A program made the translations under genes and the position numbers. From DASTFY01 sp963829955 (GTDB lineage: Bacteria > Actinomycetota > Acidimicrobiia > Acidimicrobiales > Ilumatobacteraceae), in NCBI GenBank assembly GCA_963829955.1, contig CAWHKS010000014.1, positions 1 to 64,000 on the forward strand: 64,000 nt of DNA, read 5' to 3'. Under the pieces are notes generated by a model, which ran no database searches, was not told where the DNA came from, and was given only the letters and a program-made list of their open reading frames with translations. This document shows, piece by piece, positions 24,767 to 34,316 of the stretch (its first letter is position 1; each line of letters opens with the position of its first letter).

Positions 24767-25938
24767 GTCGGCACCGGCACGGGCGGGTCGGGCGCGGCCA
24801 GCTCGTCCACCACATCCGGCGCGTCGTCGCCGACCAGCACATCCAGCAGGTCGTGACGGCCCAGCCGCCGGGCGGCCCACGCGGCGTGCGACCGAAGCAT
24901 CGGGTCGGTGTGACGGAGGTGGCGCTGCAGGGCGGCGACGACGCGCTCGTCGCCGCGGTCGCCGATGTTGCCCAACGCGATCAGCGCGTTGCGCCGCAGC
25001 CATCGGGGGTCCCGGCCGGCGAGGTACCAACGCCCGTAGCGCGCCAGCAGCTCGTCGTCGTCTGCGGCGAGCAGGTCCAGCAGCGGCACCCACGGCCCCG
25101 GCGACGGCGCTGCTGGTTTGAGCGTGGGCGGGGCTGTTCGATCGAAGCGGAGGTTGGGCGGGCACACCTCCTGGCAGTCGTCGCAGCCATAGATCCGGTC
25201 GTGCAGCGCCAGGCGGTGCTGGCGCGGGAACGTCCCGGGTTGCTGCACCAGCCACGCCAGGCAGCGCCGCGCGTCGACCACACCCGGAGCGACGATGGCG
25301 CCGGTCGGGCAGGCGTCGAGGCAACGCCGGCAGGTGCCGCAGCCGTCGGGCACCGGCCCACCGGCCACGGGCAGGGGTGCGTCGGTGACGACGGCACCGA
25401 GGACGAACCAGGAGCCGGCACCGGGCAACAACAGGTTGGCGTTCTTGCCGAACCAGCCGATGCCGGCCCGGTACGCGACCTCCCGGTCGACCATGGCGTT
25501 GTCGTCGGCAACCACCACGGCCCGGTGACCGTGGGCCCGGAGGTGGAGGGCGACGGCCTTCAGCGCCTCCCGCAGTGGGGCGTAGTGGTCGGTCCAGGCG
25601 TAGCGGGCTACACGACCAGCCGGCTCGATGCCGTGGGCCGGCGCAGGAGGGTGCGAGGCGTAGCGGCGGGCTCCGACCACGATCGCCGCCGCGTCGGGCA
25701 CGACGCGGTCCGGCGAGGTCGAACGGGCCGGGTTGCGGTACGTGAACTCCATGCCGCCGTGCAGGCCGGCAGCCTTCCGCTCATCCAGGATCTGCCGCGC
25801 CCGGGTGAGCGGCGAGGCGGGGGCGATGCCGACCGCGTCGAGCCCGTGAGCCCGTCCGAGGGACTCGACCTGCCGGCCCAGCGCCTCGGGGGTCGGCTCC
25901 GCCCGGACGGCGGCCGGGACCGGCGGGGGTAGGCGCAT
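24763..25938 (-). CDS. queG: Epoxyqueuosine reductase QueG
   Basis: Last step of queuosine synthesis: cobalamin- and iron-sulfur-dependent reduction of epoxyqueuosine in tRNA. The N-terminal cobalamin-binding domain includes DDNAMVDREVAYRAGIGWFG with the catalytic Asp. Two 4Fe-4S motifs follow: CGTCRRCLDACPTGAI and CDDCQEVCPPN. HEAT-like repeats (about 300-380) bind the tRNA. The 391 residues match the long QueG form. TACCGT lies 6 nt before the ATG. It heads the block that continues into pimB. queF is 410 nt away on the other strand. Confidence 0.93.
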   Translation of the reverse strand: MRLPPPVPAAVRAEPTPEALGRQVESLGRAHGLDAVGIAPASPLTRARQILDERKAAGLHGGMEFTYRNPARSTSPDRVVPDAAAIVVGARRYASHPPAPAHGIEPAGRVARYAWTDHYAPLREALKAVALHLRAHGHRAVVVADDNAMVDREVAYRAGIGWFGKNANLLLPGAGSWFVLGAVVTDAPLPVAGGPVPDGCGTCRRCLDACPTGAIVAPGVVDARRCLAWLVQQPGTFPRQHRLALHDRIYGCDDCQEVCPPNLRFDRTAPPTLKPAAPSPGPWVPLLDLLAADDDELLARYGRWYLAGRDPRWLRRNALIALGNIGDRGDERVVAALQRHLRHTDPMLRSHAAWAARRLGRHDLLDVLVGDDAPDVVDELAAPDPPVPVPT

Positions 25939-25944
25939 CTGAGC

Positions 25945-25950
25945 ACGGTA
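25945..25950 (-). promoter_or_regulatory. -10 hexamer TACCGT before queG block
   Basis: TACCGT lies 6 nt upstream of the queG ATG, probably driving the whole queG-pimB-ArsA block. Confidence 0.5.
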
Positions 25951-26013
25951 CCCAAACCAGTCCGGCCAACTCCTTCCCGGCCGGCGCCCTCGTGCGCAGG
26001 GCCGTGGTCCCGG

Positions 26014-26256
26014 TCACCCCGGCGTGTGCTGCAGCTCGGGCGCCAGGCCCGCCGCGGCCAGCCGGCGGAGCGCCTGGAGCTCCGACAAGTCGAGCAGGAC
26101 GGCCTCGTCCGGCTCTCGGTCGCACAGGAACGTCACGACACAGTCATCGCACGTGGGCGTGTCCCGCATCACGCACGTTCCGCAGTCGATGGTGATGCAA
26201 CCGGGGGCATCCGCCCCCTGGTCAGGCACATCGGTGTCCACGAGATGCTGCGTCAC
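26014..26256 (-). CDS. Small cysteine-rich protein with CxxC motifs
   Basis: 80 residues with a tight cluster of four Cys in CGTCVMRDTPTCDDCVV (residues about 26-42), spaced as a zinc or iron-sulfur site, plus one Cys four residues later; the rest is helical and acidic. AGGAGG lies 8 nt before the GTG at 26256, one of the few clear Shine-Dalgarno starts here. I recall short proteins with this Cys pattern in Actinobacteria, without a function. It lies between queG and queF, so a tRNA-modification link is possible but unproven. Confidence 0.72.
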   Translation of the reverse strand: MTQHLVDTDVPDQGADAPGCITIDCGTCVMRDTPTCDDCVVTFLCDREPDEAVLLDLSELQALRRLAAAGLAPELQHTPG

Positions 26257-26348
26257 GTCAGGGTCCTCCTGGGAAGTCGGTCTCCGCCCACTCCCACCGT
26301 CAGCCTGCCCAGTGGGTGCTACAGGGTTCCGGCTGGCACCATGGTCCG

Positions 26349-26807
26349 GTGCCCAGACCCGGCCAACAGCCGCCACCCGAACCCGACGACGGATCCGCCT
26401 CGCTGACGGGCCCCCTCACCATCCTGGGTCAGGCGGTGCGGCACCCCATCGAGCACGTCGAGTGCTTCCCGGCCCCCGAGCACGTGACCACGGTGCGGTT
26501 CACGACCGACGAGCTGGCCTCCGTCTGCCCCGTGACCGGTCAGCCCGATCTGTCCCACGTGGTCATCGAGTACCGGCCCGGCCACCACTGCGTCGAGAGC
26601 AAGTCGCTCAAGCTCTTCCTGTGGTCCTTCCGGGACCGCGCCGTCTTCGCCGAGGCGCTCGCCGCCGAGATCGCCCAGGAGATCATGACCAGCGCGTCCC
26701 CCGAGACGGTCCGCGTCACGCTCACCCAGCGGCCGCGGGGCGGGATCGAGGTGCAGGCGGTGGCCGAGTTGTCGCTCAGATCAGGTGGCGGCGCGTCAGG
26801 CGCGTGA
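26349..26807 (+). CDS. queF: NADPH-dependent 7-cyano-7-deazaguanine reductase QueF
   Basis: Reduces preQ0 to preQ1 in queuosine synthesis. The catalytic Cys is in SVCPVTGQPDLSH and the substrate-binding QueF motif is ESKSLKLFLWSFRD, with conserved HHC just before it. The short, about 152-residue T-fold form is the unimodular type. The start is a GTG at 26349; the frame is open a little further upstream. The last 32 nt overlap the 3' end of the convergent flippase gene. Confidence 0.92.
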   Translation: MPRPGQQPPPEPDDGSASLTGPLTILGQAVRHPIEHVECFPAPEHVTTVRFTTDELASVCPVTGQPDLSHVVIEYRPGHHCVESKSLKLFLWSFRDRAVFAEALAAEIAQEIMTSASPETVRVTLTQRPRGGIEVQAVAELSLRSGGGASGA

Positions 26808-29205
26808 AGACGGCCCACGCGGGCAGGATCGGTAGCCAGAACGTGCACAGTCGGAAGAGCAGGACGGCGGGCACCGCCACCTCCTTGTCCAGCCCGACGC
26901 TGATCAACCCCGCGATGAGTGCCGCTTCCACCGCGCCCAGCCCGCCCGGCGTCGGTGCCGCCTGGCCGATGGCCGACCCGGCCAGGTAGACGGCCCCGAC
27001 GGCCGAGAACGCCAAGCCGCCGCCGAAGGCACTGACGGCCGCATACAGCGCGCACAGGTACGACGCCGTGATGAGCGTGCCCCCGATGATCATCCCTGCC
27101 AGGTGAGCGGGCTCATGGGCCAGGTCGACCACGCCCTGCCAGGCATGGCGGAGGGCGCGGACGGCGGAACCGAGCAGCCGCTGGCGGCCCCACGGTAGGA
27201 GGAAGACGACGCCGGCACCGACGAGCACGACGAGGAGCGCGACGAGGGCGGGCACCTTGGGCAGTCGGAAGTCGAAGCTGCCCTCCTTTCTCGCCCAGAG
27301 GAGGAACAGCACCGTCAGCGACAGGTGGATCATGACGCCGAGCAGGCTGTTGACGCCCAGCCGCGAGGCCGCCTCGACGGTCTCCGCACCCCGCTTCTGC
27401 AGATACCGCACGTTGAGGCCCATCCCGCCGACCCCGGCGGGGGTGACACGGTTGACGAACGAGCCGGCCAGGCTGACCTCCACGGCCTGCACGGCGGGCA
27501 CCCGCGTCGGCGCGAAGGACATCAGGCTGGTGCCGGCGCCGAGGTAGCTGATGAACGAGAGCACCAGCGTGAGCGCCACCCAGTCCCACTCGGCGTCGCC
27601 CAACTGCCGCACCATGCCGGTGACGTCCGTGAACTGGGGGATCAGCACGTACAGGGCGATGAGGCTGGAGACCAGCATGAGAGCGGTGCGGGCACTGACG
27701 CGGGCCAGCGGTTCGTATGCCACCGCCTCGACACCGGTCTGGCGCCGCACCTCCTCCTGCAGCTCCCCCATCAACCCGTGCTGCTCGGCGACCGCCTTGT
27801 GCGTGGCGCCGGCCAGGGCGAGGGGCTGGAGCATCGCGAGCGACTGACCGACCGCTTCCTTCCCGATGCCTGCAACCGCGGCGGCGACAGCTCGGTCGGC
27901 GCCGGTCACCACGCCGGTGGAGGCGATGAGCTCGGCGACATCGACCTGCAGCAGGCGGTCGCTGGCGGCCAGTTCGCTGAACCCGAAGTCGATGATCCAG
28001 ACGTGACCGTCGACCCCGAGGAAGATGTTGGCCCGGCGGAGATCGCGGTGGGCGATCCGCTCGCGGCGCAGGATCGCCATCTGGGCCCAGATCTGCGCGA
28101 GCAGGTCGTCGTCGAAGTCACCTTCGATCGAGTCGATGGAACGACCGTCGATGGCCTCGTAGGCCAGCAGCATGCCGTCCGGCCCGACCGTGGCCACGTT
28201 GCGGACCCGCGGTGTCCGCACGCCGGAGTCCCGGGCCTTCAGCGCCACCAGGGCCTCGTGCTCGACGGCGCGGCGCAGCGACGAGAAGGGCCGCTGATCG
28301 CCCACGTTCTTCAGGCGGAAGTAGCGGTAGACGCGGAAGAGCAGGTCGGCGTCGCGCTCGTCCCGGCCGAGCGTCTTCACGAACAGCGCGGTGCCGTCCG
28401 TCGTCGTGGCGAACCACGGTGTCGATCCGCGGGCGTCGACGGACGCCGGAGCCAGCCGCGCCAGCGGAAGGCCCGTCGACGCCAGCGCGTCGGCGACCAT
28501 GCGGGCGGTCGGCGCGTGGTCAGGCGCGCCGAACGCCAGCACCACGGCCGTGCCGACGAACCACCCGACCCCGAGCGCGAGCAGCAGGTGGGCGGGAACG
28601 GTGGCGGACGCGAGGAGCCGGAACAGAGCCACGACGAGGAGCGCGGCCCACGCCAGCCGTCCCCAGCGGCGCCCGATGAAGACAGCCAGGATGGTCGCCA
28701 CCGCGGCGCCGCCGGCGAGGTAGGCCGCGCTGGGGAAGGCGGCTCCGAGGATCCAGGTATCGCCCGTGATCACCGAGACGAGCGCCGGGGGCCGGGGCGC
28801 GTCGATCACGCCGTCGATCAGCGCCAGCGCCGCCGCCGCGATGCCGGCGCCCACGGCGGCTACGACGAGCGTGCGGACCTGCCGGAGCGCGAGCAGCGCG
28901 ATCGTGACGATCGCCGGGAGCAGGAGGGCGACGAACTGGCTGAGCCCGACGAGAAACCGTTCGAACGAGTCAGGGAGTCCGCCGAACAGTTCGAGCACCC
29001 GGGCGTCGAGGTCGAGCAGCGTCTCCGACGCGGCCGCCGTCAGCACCATGCCGGCGAGCACGGCGACGCCCGCCACAAGCAGGCGGAACAGGAGGACCGG
29101 CGAGCGCTCGTACGGCGGACGCTGCGGTTCGATCAGCTCAGGAGGCGGGCCGACCTCGACCGGGCTCGGCGCGACCATCGACGAATTCAAGCAGACGAGC
29201 CGCAT
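26776..29205 (-). CDS. Flippase-like membrane protein fused to a kinase domain
   Basis: 809 residues in three parts. The N-terminal hydrophobic part (about 35-235) resembles a degenerate PAP2 phosphatase (RPPALVS, FPSAAYLAG, VPAHLLLALGVGWFVG). The middle is a protein-kinase/Kdo-kinase-like domain with Lys277 (LFVKTLGRD), catalytic Asp388 and Asn393 (HRDLRRANIFL) and Asp406 (IIDFGFSE). The C-terminal part (about 490-809) is the multi-helix lysyl-phosphatidylglycerol-synthase-type flippase domain (UPF0104) without the aminoacyl-transfer domain. All kinase catalytic residues are present. It starts 3 nt after the acyltransferase stop. It may phosphorylate or flip a lipid or surface glycan; the substrate is unknown. 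Confidence 0.85.
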   Translation of the reverse strand: MRLVCLNSSMVAPSPVEVGPPPELIEPQRPPYERSPVLLFRLLVAGVAVLAGMVLTAAASETLLDLDARVLELFGGLPDSFERFLVGLSQFVALLLPAIVTIALLALRQVRTLVVAAVGAGIAAAALALIDGVIDAPRPPALVSVITGDTWILGAAFPSAAYLAGGAAVATILAVFIGRRWGRLAWAALLVVALFRLLASATVPAHLLLALGVGWFVGTAVVLAFGAPDHAPTARMVADALASTGLPLARLAPASVDARGSTPWFATTTDGTALFVKTLGRDERDADLLFRVYRYFRLKNVGDQRPFSSLRRAVEHEALVALKARDSGVRTPRVRNVATVGPDGMLLAYEAIDGRSIDSIEGDFDDDLLAQIWAQMAILRRERIAHRDLRRANIFLGVDGHVWIIDFGFSELAASDRLLQVDVAELIASTGVVTGADRAVAAAVAGIGKEAVGQSLAMLQPLALAGATHKAVAEQHGLMGELQEEVRRQTGVEAVAYEPLARVSARTALMLVSSLIALYVLIPQFTDVTGMVRQLGDAEWDWVALTLVLSFISYLGAGTSLMSFAPTRVPAVQAVEVSLAGSFVNRVTPAGVGGMGLNVRYLQKRGAETVEAASRLGVNSLLGVMIHLSLTVLFLLWARKEGSFDFRLPKVPALVALLVVLVGAGVVFLLPWGRQRLLGSAVRALRHAWQGVVDLAHEPAHLAGMIIGGTLITASYLCALYAAVSAFGGGLAFSAVGAVYLAGSAIGQAAPTPGGLGAVEAALIAGLISVGLDKEVAVPAVLLFRLCTFWLPILPAWAVFTRLTRRHLI

Positions 29206-29208
29206 GCC

Positions 29209-31245
29209 TCAGGGCTTGCTGAGCGCCGCCTTCACCGTGCTGGCGTAGAACTCGGCGCCGTGCGGGCGCAGGTGGAAGCCGTCCTCGTAGAAGAACGACG
29301 GATCGGTGGCGACGGCCTTCCAATCGAGGATGCGGGCGTTCGGGTACTTCGGGATCTCGGCGGCGAGCGTGGCGTTGACCCCGGCCTCCCACCCACGCGG
29401 CACCTTCACGGTGACCCACAGCACGCGGTCGACGTCGGCGAGCGAGGCCATCGTCTGGGCGATCAGGCCGGGATCGACACCGCCGTTGTCGCCGAGGTGG
29501 ATCACGACGTCCTCCCCGAGGAGGCCTCCAGCCCGCAGCATCGCTGCGATCCCGACCACGGGAGACAGCGTGCGCCCGACCTCGGCGTTCACCATCGTCC
29601 CGGGGCCGAACGTGGCCAGCAGTTGCGGCGCCGCGCCGAGCATGACGGAGTCCCCCAGGGCGACGATCGGTCCGACGGGCCGAGGCGCAGGGGTGGTGGG
29701 CGGAGCCGTGGTCGGCGGGGTCGTCGGCGCGGCGGTGGTGACCGGAGCGGTGGTCGCCGGCGCGGTGGTGGCCGAGCGAGGCGCGTCCGTCGTCGACGAC
29801 GCCGCCCTCGACTGCGTCCGGACGTCCTTCGCGGATGTCGCCCTCTCGAGCACATCGGGGGCCGCCGTCAACGTCGCCGCCAGCGCGGCTCTGGCGCGCG
29901 CGGCACTCGTCGTCGGCGCGGCGGTCGTGCCCTGCGCACGGGCGATCGCCTGCTGGCCGGCCTGGAGGCTCAGCTCGATCTCGCTGGTCGGTGGCCGGCC
30001 GGCGCGCGCCACGGCCACGACGGCCACGAGCGAGGCCATCGTGAGGCCGAGCACGACGAGCCCGAGCGGCCGGCGACCGCCCGGCGGGCCGATACGAATG
30101 GTGCGGCGGACCCATCGCCCCCAGCCCAGCCGGCGGATCGGCCGCTCCACCAGGCGGTAGGAGAGGTCGGCCAGCAGCACCGTCAGACCCAGCCGCAAGG
30201 CCAGCAGCGGGGCGCCGTCGAACGGCACGTCGACCACCGGGCGGGTCACCACGTAGATCGGCCAGTGCCAGAGGTACAACGCGTAGGAGCGCAGGCCGAT
30301 CCAGGTGAGGACCCCGACGCCGAGCACCCGGCCGAACGCGGTGCCCGGATGGCTCGCGGCGGCGACGGCGAGGGCGGACACCACGGCCAGGGCGGCGAAG
30401 CCACCCCGATACAGCCCGGCGCTGGTGTCGGAGGTGTTGACGAAGCACCACACGATGGTCGCCAGCGCCAGCAGGCCCACCAGGTCGAAGATCCTCCCGT
30501 GCCGCCGCACGGTCCCGTGCGCGAGAGCCGACGGTCGCCAGAAGATCGCCAGCAGGCCGCCCATCAGCAGCGTGGCCAGCCGGGTGTCCGTGCCGTAGTA
30601 GAGGCGGCTGGGGTCGGTCCCCGGTTCGTAGAGCAGCGCCATCCACACCGCCGAGGCGCCGGCCAGCGCGCCGATGATGAGCGCGATGGAGCCCAGCCGG
30701 TTGCGGAAGCGGCGGAGCAGGAAGACCATGACCAGCGGCCACACCAGGTAGAACTGCTCCTCCACCGCCAGGGACCAGAGGTGGCGGAGCGCCAGCGGGC
30801 GCCCGAGGGCGTCGAAGTACGAGCCGTCGGTGAAGATCAGGTACCAGTTGGTCGAGTAGGTCAGCGCCGACAGCACCTGCGCCCGCAGGCGGGCCATCTC
30901 TTCGCGGTAGAAGAGCGCAGCCACGCTGCACACGGCCAGGAGCAGCACGAACAGGGCGGGGAGGAGCCGGCGGGCCCGCCTCCGGTAGAAGCCCCGCACG
31001 CTCACCGCCCCCGTGCGGTGATGCTCCTCCAGCATGAGCATCGTGATGAGGTAGCCGCTGATCACGAGGAAGACATCGACGCCCAGGAAGCCGCCCGGGA
31101 GCCACGACACATCGGCGTGGTAGAGCAGGACGGCGACCACCGCCACCGCCCGCAGCCCGTCGATGCCCGGCAGGTAGCGCGAACCCCGGGCCGCCCGCGC
31201 CGGTGCGGGCGCGGGCGGGGCCTCAGGGGCCGTAGAGGTCAGCAC
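29209..31245 (-). CDS. OatA-like O-acyltransferase (acyltransferase 3 plus SGNH domain)
   Basis: Transfers acyl groups across the membrane to a surface polymer such as peptidoglycan or polysaccharide. The N-terminal acyltransferase-3 domain of about ten helices (residues 25-390) opens YLPGIDGLRAVAVVAVLLYH and has LWSLAVEEQFYLVWP. A Thr/Pro/Ala-rich linker (about 440-520) leads to a C-terminal SGNH domain with the catalytic-Ser block IVALGDSVMLGA, HLGDNGG, and the DGFHLRPHGAEFYA Asp/His block. 678 residues, normal for OatA. The start is GTG. It lies in the five-gene membrane block. Confidence 0.92.
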   Translation of the reverse strand: MLTSTAPEAPPAPAPARAARGSRYLPGIDGLRAVAVVAVLLYHADVSWLPGGFLGVDVFLVISGYLITMLMLEEHHRTGAVSVRGFYRRRARRLLPALFVLLLAVCSVAALFYREEMARLRAQVLSALTYSTNWYLIFTDGSYFDALGRPLALRHLWSLAVEEQFYLVWPLVMVFLLRRFRNRLGSIALIIGALAGASAVWMALLYEPGTDPSRLYYGTDTRLATLLMGGLLAIFWRPSALAHGTVRRHGRIFDLVGLLALATIVWCFVNTSDTSAGLYRGGFAALAVVSALAVAAASHPGTAFGRVLGVGVLTWIGLRSYALYLWHWPIYVVTRPVVDVPFDGAPLLALRLGLTVLLADLSYRLVERPIRRLGWGRWVRRTIRIGPPGGRRPLGLVVLGLTMASLVAVVAVARAGRPPTSEIELSLQAGQQAIARAQGTTAAPTTSAARARAALAATLTAAPDVLERATSAKDVRTQSRAASSTTDAPRSATTAPATTAPVTTAAPTTPPTTAPPTTPAPRPVGPIVALGDSVMLGAAPQLLATFGPGTMVNAEVGRTLSPVVGIAAMLRAGGLLGEDVVIHLGDNGGVDPGLIAQTMASLADVDRVLWVTVKVPRGWEAGVNATLAAEIPKYPNARILDWKAVATDPSFFYEDGFHLRPHGAEFYASTVKAALSKP

Positions 31246-31283
31246 AGGGGCGGTGATGCCCGCGATTCGATCACAGCGGACCC

Positions 31284-32924
31284 TCAGCGGGAGGGCGCGG
31301 CGTCCTGCTCGGCCTGCTGGGGACCAGCGGACGGGGCGGATGGCCCCTGGTACTGGGCCAGGAGACGGCGCTCCTCATCGCGCCGCGGGAACATCACGAA
31401 GACGAGCACGGCGCCGAGCACGATGGCCACGATCCCGGCCGTATACGCCCAGTCCGCTCCGTCGAGGAACGAGCTCTTGGCGCCCGCAATGATCTGCTGC
31501 GAGTACTGGGGATACTGCTCGGCCACGTTGGCGGCGCTGCTGAAGGACTTCGTGAGCTGGCTCTGGACGCTGTCCGTGATCTCGCCGCTCTCCGGAGAAT
31601 CGGCGATGGCGGACGACACCGCGGCGGCGTAGCCGGCGGTCAGCAGCGCTCCGAGGACCGACTGCATGATCGCCCCGCCCAGGTCCCGCTGGAGATCAGC
31701 GGTGCCCGACGCCATTCCTGCCCGGTCCACCGGGACCGAGCCGGTGAGCGAGTGCGAGGCCGGCGTGCCCGCGAACCCGACTCCACCGCCGACCAGCGCG
31801 TAGGCGAGCCCCACCAGCGCGTACGAGACCCCCTCGTCCCAGAAGAGCAGCATCACGACGAAGCCGGCCAGGCAGAAGCCGTAGCCGACCAGCAACGTGA
31901 AACGAGCCCCCTTGGCCTCGACGAGCTTCGCCGATCGCGGGGCGATCAGCACCATGAAGATCGCGGCGGGCAGGATCGCCGCGCCGGCCTCGACTGTGGA
32001 GTAGTCGAGGACGTTCTGGAGGAACTGCTGGCCGATGAACATGGCGCCCATCAACGTGCCGAACACGATGATCCCCGCGCAGGCGGCGACCCAGAAGGTC
32101 CGTCGAGCGGCCACGTGGAGGTCGTACAGCGGGTTGGCGGCGCGGCGTTGGCGGATGACGAACCCCGCTCCGGCGGCAAGGGTGATGAGCACGAGGCCGG
32201 CAACGACCGTGCCCTCGTCCGGCACGGGGGCGAAGTTGATGGCCAGCACCAGCGACGCGATCATCACCACCGACAGGACACCACCGAGGTTGTCGACCGG
32301 GTCGGCCGACTCGTGGACGTGGCTGGGCACGAAGCGCATGGCCATGAGGAGAGCGACGACGGCCAGCGGGAGGGTGATCAGGAACACCGAGCCCCACCAG
32401 AACTCCTGGAGGAGGATGCCCGCCAGCAACGGGCCGAGCGCGGAGATCGCGCCGCCGAGCGCGGACCACAGCGCGATCGACTTCGTGCGCTGCGGGCCCG
32501 ACCACAGCACCGTGATGAGCGCCAGCGTCGTCGGGTAGGCCATGCCGGCGGAGACCCCGCCGACGAGACGGGCGAAGACCAGCACCTCGACCGACGGAGC
32601 CCACGCCGCGAGCAGACAGGCCGGGATGGACAGCAGCACACCGAGGATGAGCAGCAACTTCCGGCCGTGCCGGTCGCCGAGCGCGCCGAGGTAGAGCACG
32701 GACGCCGCCAACCCGAGCGAGTATCCGACGGCCACCAGGTTGAGCGCGGTCTGCGAGGCGTCAAAGGCCTTCCCGATGTCGGGCAGGGCGACGTTGGCGA
32801 CGGCCAGGTTGAGGTTGGCGACTGCGGCAACGAGGATGAGCGCGAGGAGCACGACCGGCCCGCGGCCGGGGACGCTGCCTGCTCCGGCAGCAAGGTCCTC
32901 GCTCTTGGTGCTGTTGTGGTCCAC
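31284..32924 (-). CDS. MFS transporter, DHA2-type drug/metabolite exporter
   Basis: About 546 residues with roughly 14 membrane helices, as in the DHA2 (EmrB/QacA) group. The loop 2-3 motif is LGDRHGRKLLLILG and motif C is present (ALGGAISALGPLLAGIL). An extracytoplasmic insert before the last helix (about 455-495) is Ser/Gln-rich, and the C-terminal tail is polar. The GTG at 32924 was chosen as it avoids overlap with the NDH-2 gene; an ATG at 32975 would overlap it by 29 nt. Proton-driven export of a lipid or drug is the family role; the substrate is unknown. Confidence 0.85.
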   Translation of the reverse strand: MDHNSTKSEDLAAGAGSVPGRGPVVLLALILVAAVANLNLAVANVALPDIGKAFDASQTALNLVAVGYSLGLAASVLYLGALGDRHGRKLLLILGVLLSIPACLLAAWAPSVEVLVFARLVGGVSAGMAYPTTLALITVLWSGPQRTKSIALWSALGGAISALGPLLAGILLQEFWWGSVFLITLPLAVVALLMAMRFVPSHVHESADPVDNLGGVLSVVMIASLVLAINFAPVPDEGTVVAGLVLITLAAGAGFVIRQRRAANPLYDLHVAARRTFWVAACAGIIVFGTLMGAMFIGQQFLQNVLDYSTVEAGAAILPAAIFMVLIAPRSAKLVEAKGARFTLLVGYGFCLAGFVVMLLFWDEGVSYALVGLAYALVGGGVGFAGTPASHSLTGSVPVDRAGMASGTADLQRDLGGAIMQSVLGALLTAGYAAAVSSAIADSPESGEITDSVQSQLTKSFSSAANVAEQYPQYSQQIIAGAKSSFLDGADWAYTAGIVAIVLGAVLVFVMFPRRDEERRLLAQYQGPSAPSAGPQQAEQDAAPSR

Positions 32925-32946
32925 GGGTGCTCCAGTCGTCAGCCGG

Positions 32947-34266
32947 TCACAGGTCTGCGTCGCGCACGCTGTCATCGTCGTCGTCGCCCCAGTCGATGTG
33001 GGCCGCGTCGGGATCGTCGATGATCGAGCTCGAACGGCTGGAGAAGAAGAAGTCCCACGCCCAGGCCACGAAGGCGTCGACCCGCTGGCGGACGCCGCTC
33101 ATGAGCCAGGCGTGCACTCCCAGCCAGGCGGCGAACCCCACGTGTCCGTGCAGCTCGTGGTGGTGGCGGCCCATCTCGGCGATGGCCGAGCCGCTCCCGA
33201 TCATCGCCATGATGCCCTTGTCGCGGTAGGCGAACGGCTCGGGCGGGCGACCGTCCATGTCGGCGAGGATGTTCTGAGCCGCCCACCGGCCGGCCTGGAG
33301 CGCCACGGACCCGAGCTGCGGCATCGGCTCCCCCTCGGCGTCGGTCACGACCGCCATGTCGCCGATCACGTACACGCGTGGGTGGCCGTCCACGCGCAGG
33401 TCAGGCTGTGCGGCCAGCCGCCCACCGTGTTCCTGCGGCAGACCGGTCTGTGCGGACAGTTCCGGGCCCTGCAAACCGCCGGCCCAGACGACGCAGCGAC
33501 TCAGGATCTGCTGGCCATCGCTGAGGACGACCCGGTCCTTCATGACCTCGTCCACCCCGGTCTCCAGCAGGAGCGTGACGCCGTTGTGCTCCAGCTTCTC
33601 GGCGGCGTAGGCGTGCGCCTTCTCCGAGAAGGCGCGAAGCACGACCTTGCCGTGGTCCACCAGGAAGATGCGGGCCTTCCCGACCGGGAGGTCGTGGAAG
33701 CGCTTGGGCAGGACGTCGCGCACGAGATCCGCGACCGCGCCGGCCGTCTCGACGCCCGTCGGTCCTGCCCCGACGATCACGATGTTCAGCGCGCCCTGCT
33801 CGATGCGCTCGAGGTTGGTGTCGGCCTCCTCGAACACCTCGAACAGGCGCGTCCGCAGCGCCTTCGCGTCGCGCAGCGAGTAGAGCGGGAAGGCGTGCTC
33901 AGCTGCGCCCGGCACGGCGAAGAAGTTGGGGCGCGAGCCAGCGGCCAGCACGAGGTAGTCACCGGTGAAGGTCTGCCCATCGTGCGTACTCGCGGTCAGC
34001 GTGGCGGGGTCGCAGGACGTGACGGAGAGCTGCTTGACCGACACGGTCTCGTCCCGCCGGAAGATCGCCCGCAGGGAGCGGGCGACGTCCGTGGCGGCCA
34101 GCTCGGCCGTCGCGACCTGGTACAGCAGCGGCTGGAACTGGTGGTAGTTGTTCCGGTCCAAGAGGACGACCGGCACGTCGTGCTTGGCCAGCTCCTTCGC
34201 ACACCCGACGCCCGCGAAGCCGCCACCCACGATGACCACGGACGGCTTCGAGTCCGCTGCGACCAT
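32947..34266 (-). CDS. ndh: Type II NADH dehydrogenase
   Basis: Single-subunit, non-proton-pumping NADH:quinone oxidoreductase on the inner membrane face. The FAD-binding Rossmann motif VVIVGGGFAGVGCAKEL is near residues 10-26, the NADH-binding motif IVIVGAGPTGVETAGAV near 160, and the second FAD motif VYVIGDMAVV near 305. Amphipathic/hydrophobic C-terminal segments (GFAAWLGVHAWLMSGV and onward) anchor it, and the tail is a run of Asp residues. The ATG at 34266 is preceded by GGAAGG-type SD. Its placement among surface-lipid genes is unusual and may be chance. Confidence 0.9.
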   Translation of the reverse strand: MVAADSKPSVVIVGGGFAGVGCAKELAKHDVPVVLLDRNNYHQFQPLLYQVATAELAATDVARSLRAIFRRDETVSVKQLSVTSCDPATLTASTHDGQTFTGDYLVLAAGSRPNFFAVPGAAEHAFPLYSLRDAKALRTRLFEVFEEADTNLERIEQGALNIVIVGAGPTGVETAGAVADLVRDVLPKRFHDLPVGKARIFLVDHGKVVLRAFSEKAHAYAAEKLEHNGVTLLLETGVDEVMKDRVVLSDGQQILSRCVVWAGGLQGPELSAQTGLPQEHGGRLAAQPDLRVDGHPRVYVIGDMAVVTDAEGEPMPQLGSVALQAGRWAAQNILADMDGRPPEPFAYRDKGIMAMIGSGSAIAEMGRHHHELHGHVGFAAWLGVHAWLMSGVRQRVDAFVAWAWDFFFSSRSSSIIDDPDAAHIDWGDDDDDSVRDADL

Positions 34267-34316
34267 GTCCACCTTCCCCCCTCGTCCGGAGCGATCGTCT
34301 CACATGGGCCAGTGGC

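Noticed and set aside
27325..31632. A plus-strand open frame of over 1400 codons
   Set aside because: It runs antisense to the kinase-flippase, the acyltransferase and the MFS genes, is composed mainly of Arg/Gly/Asp/His/Gln with no domain pattern, and arises from the GC-rich third positions of the real genes.
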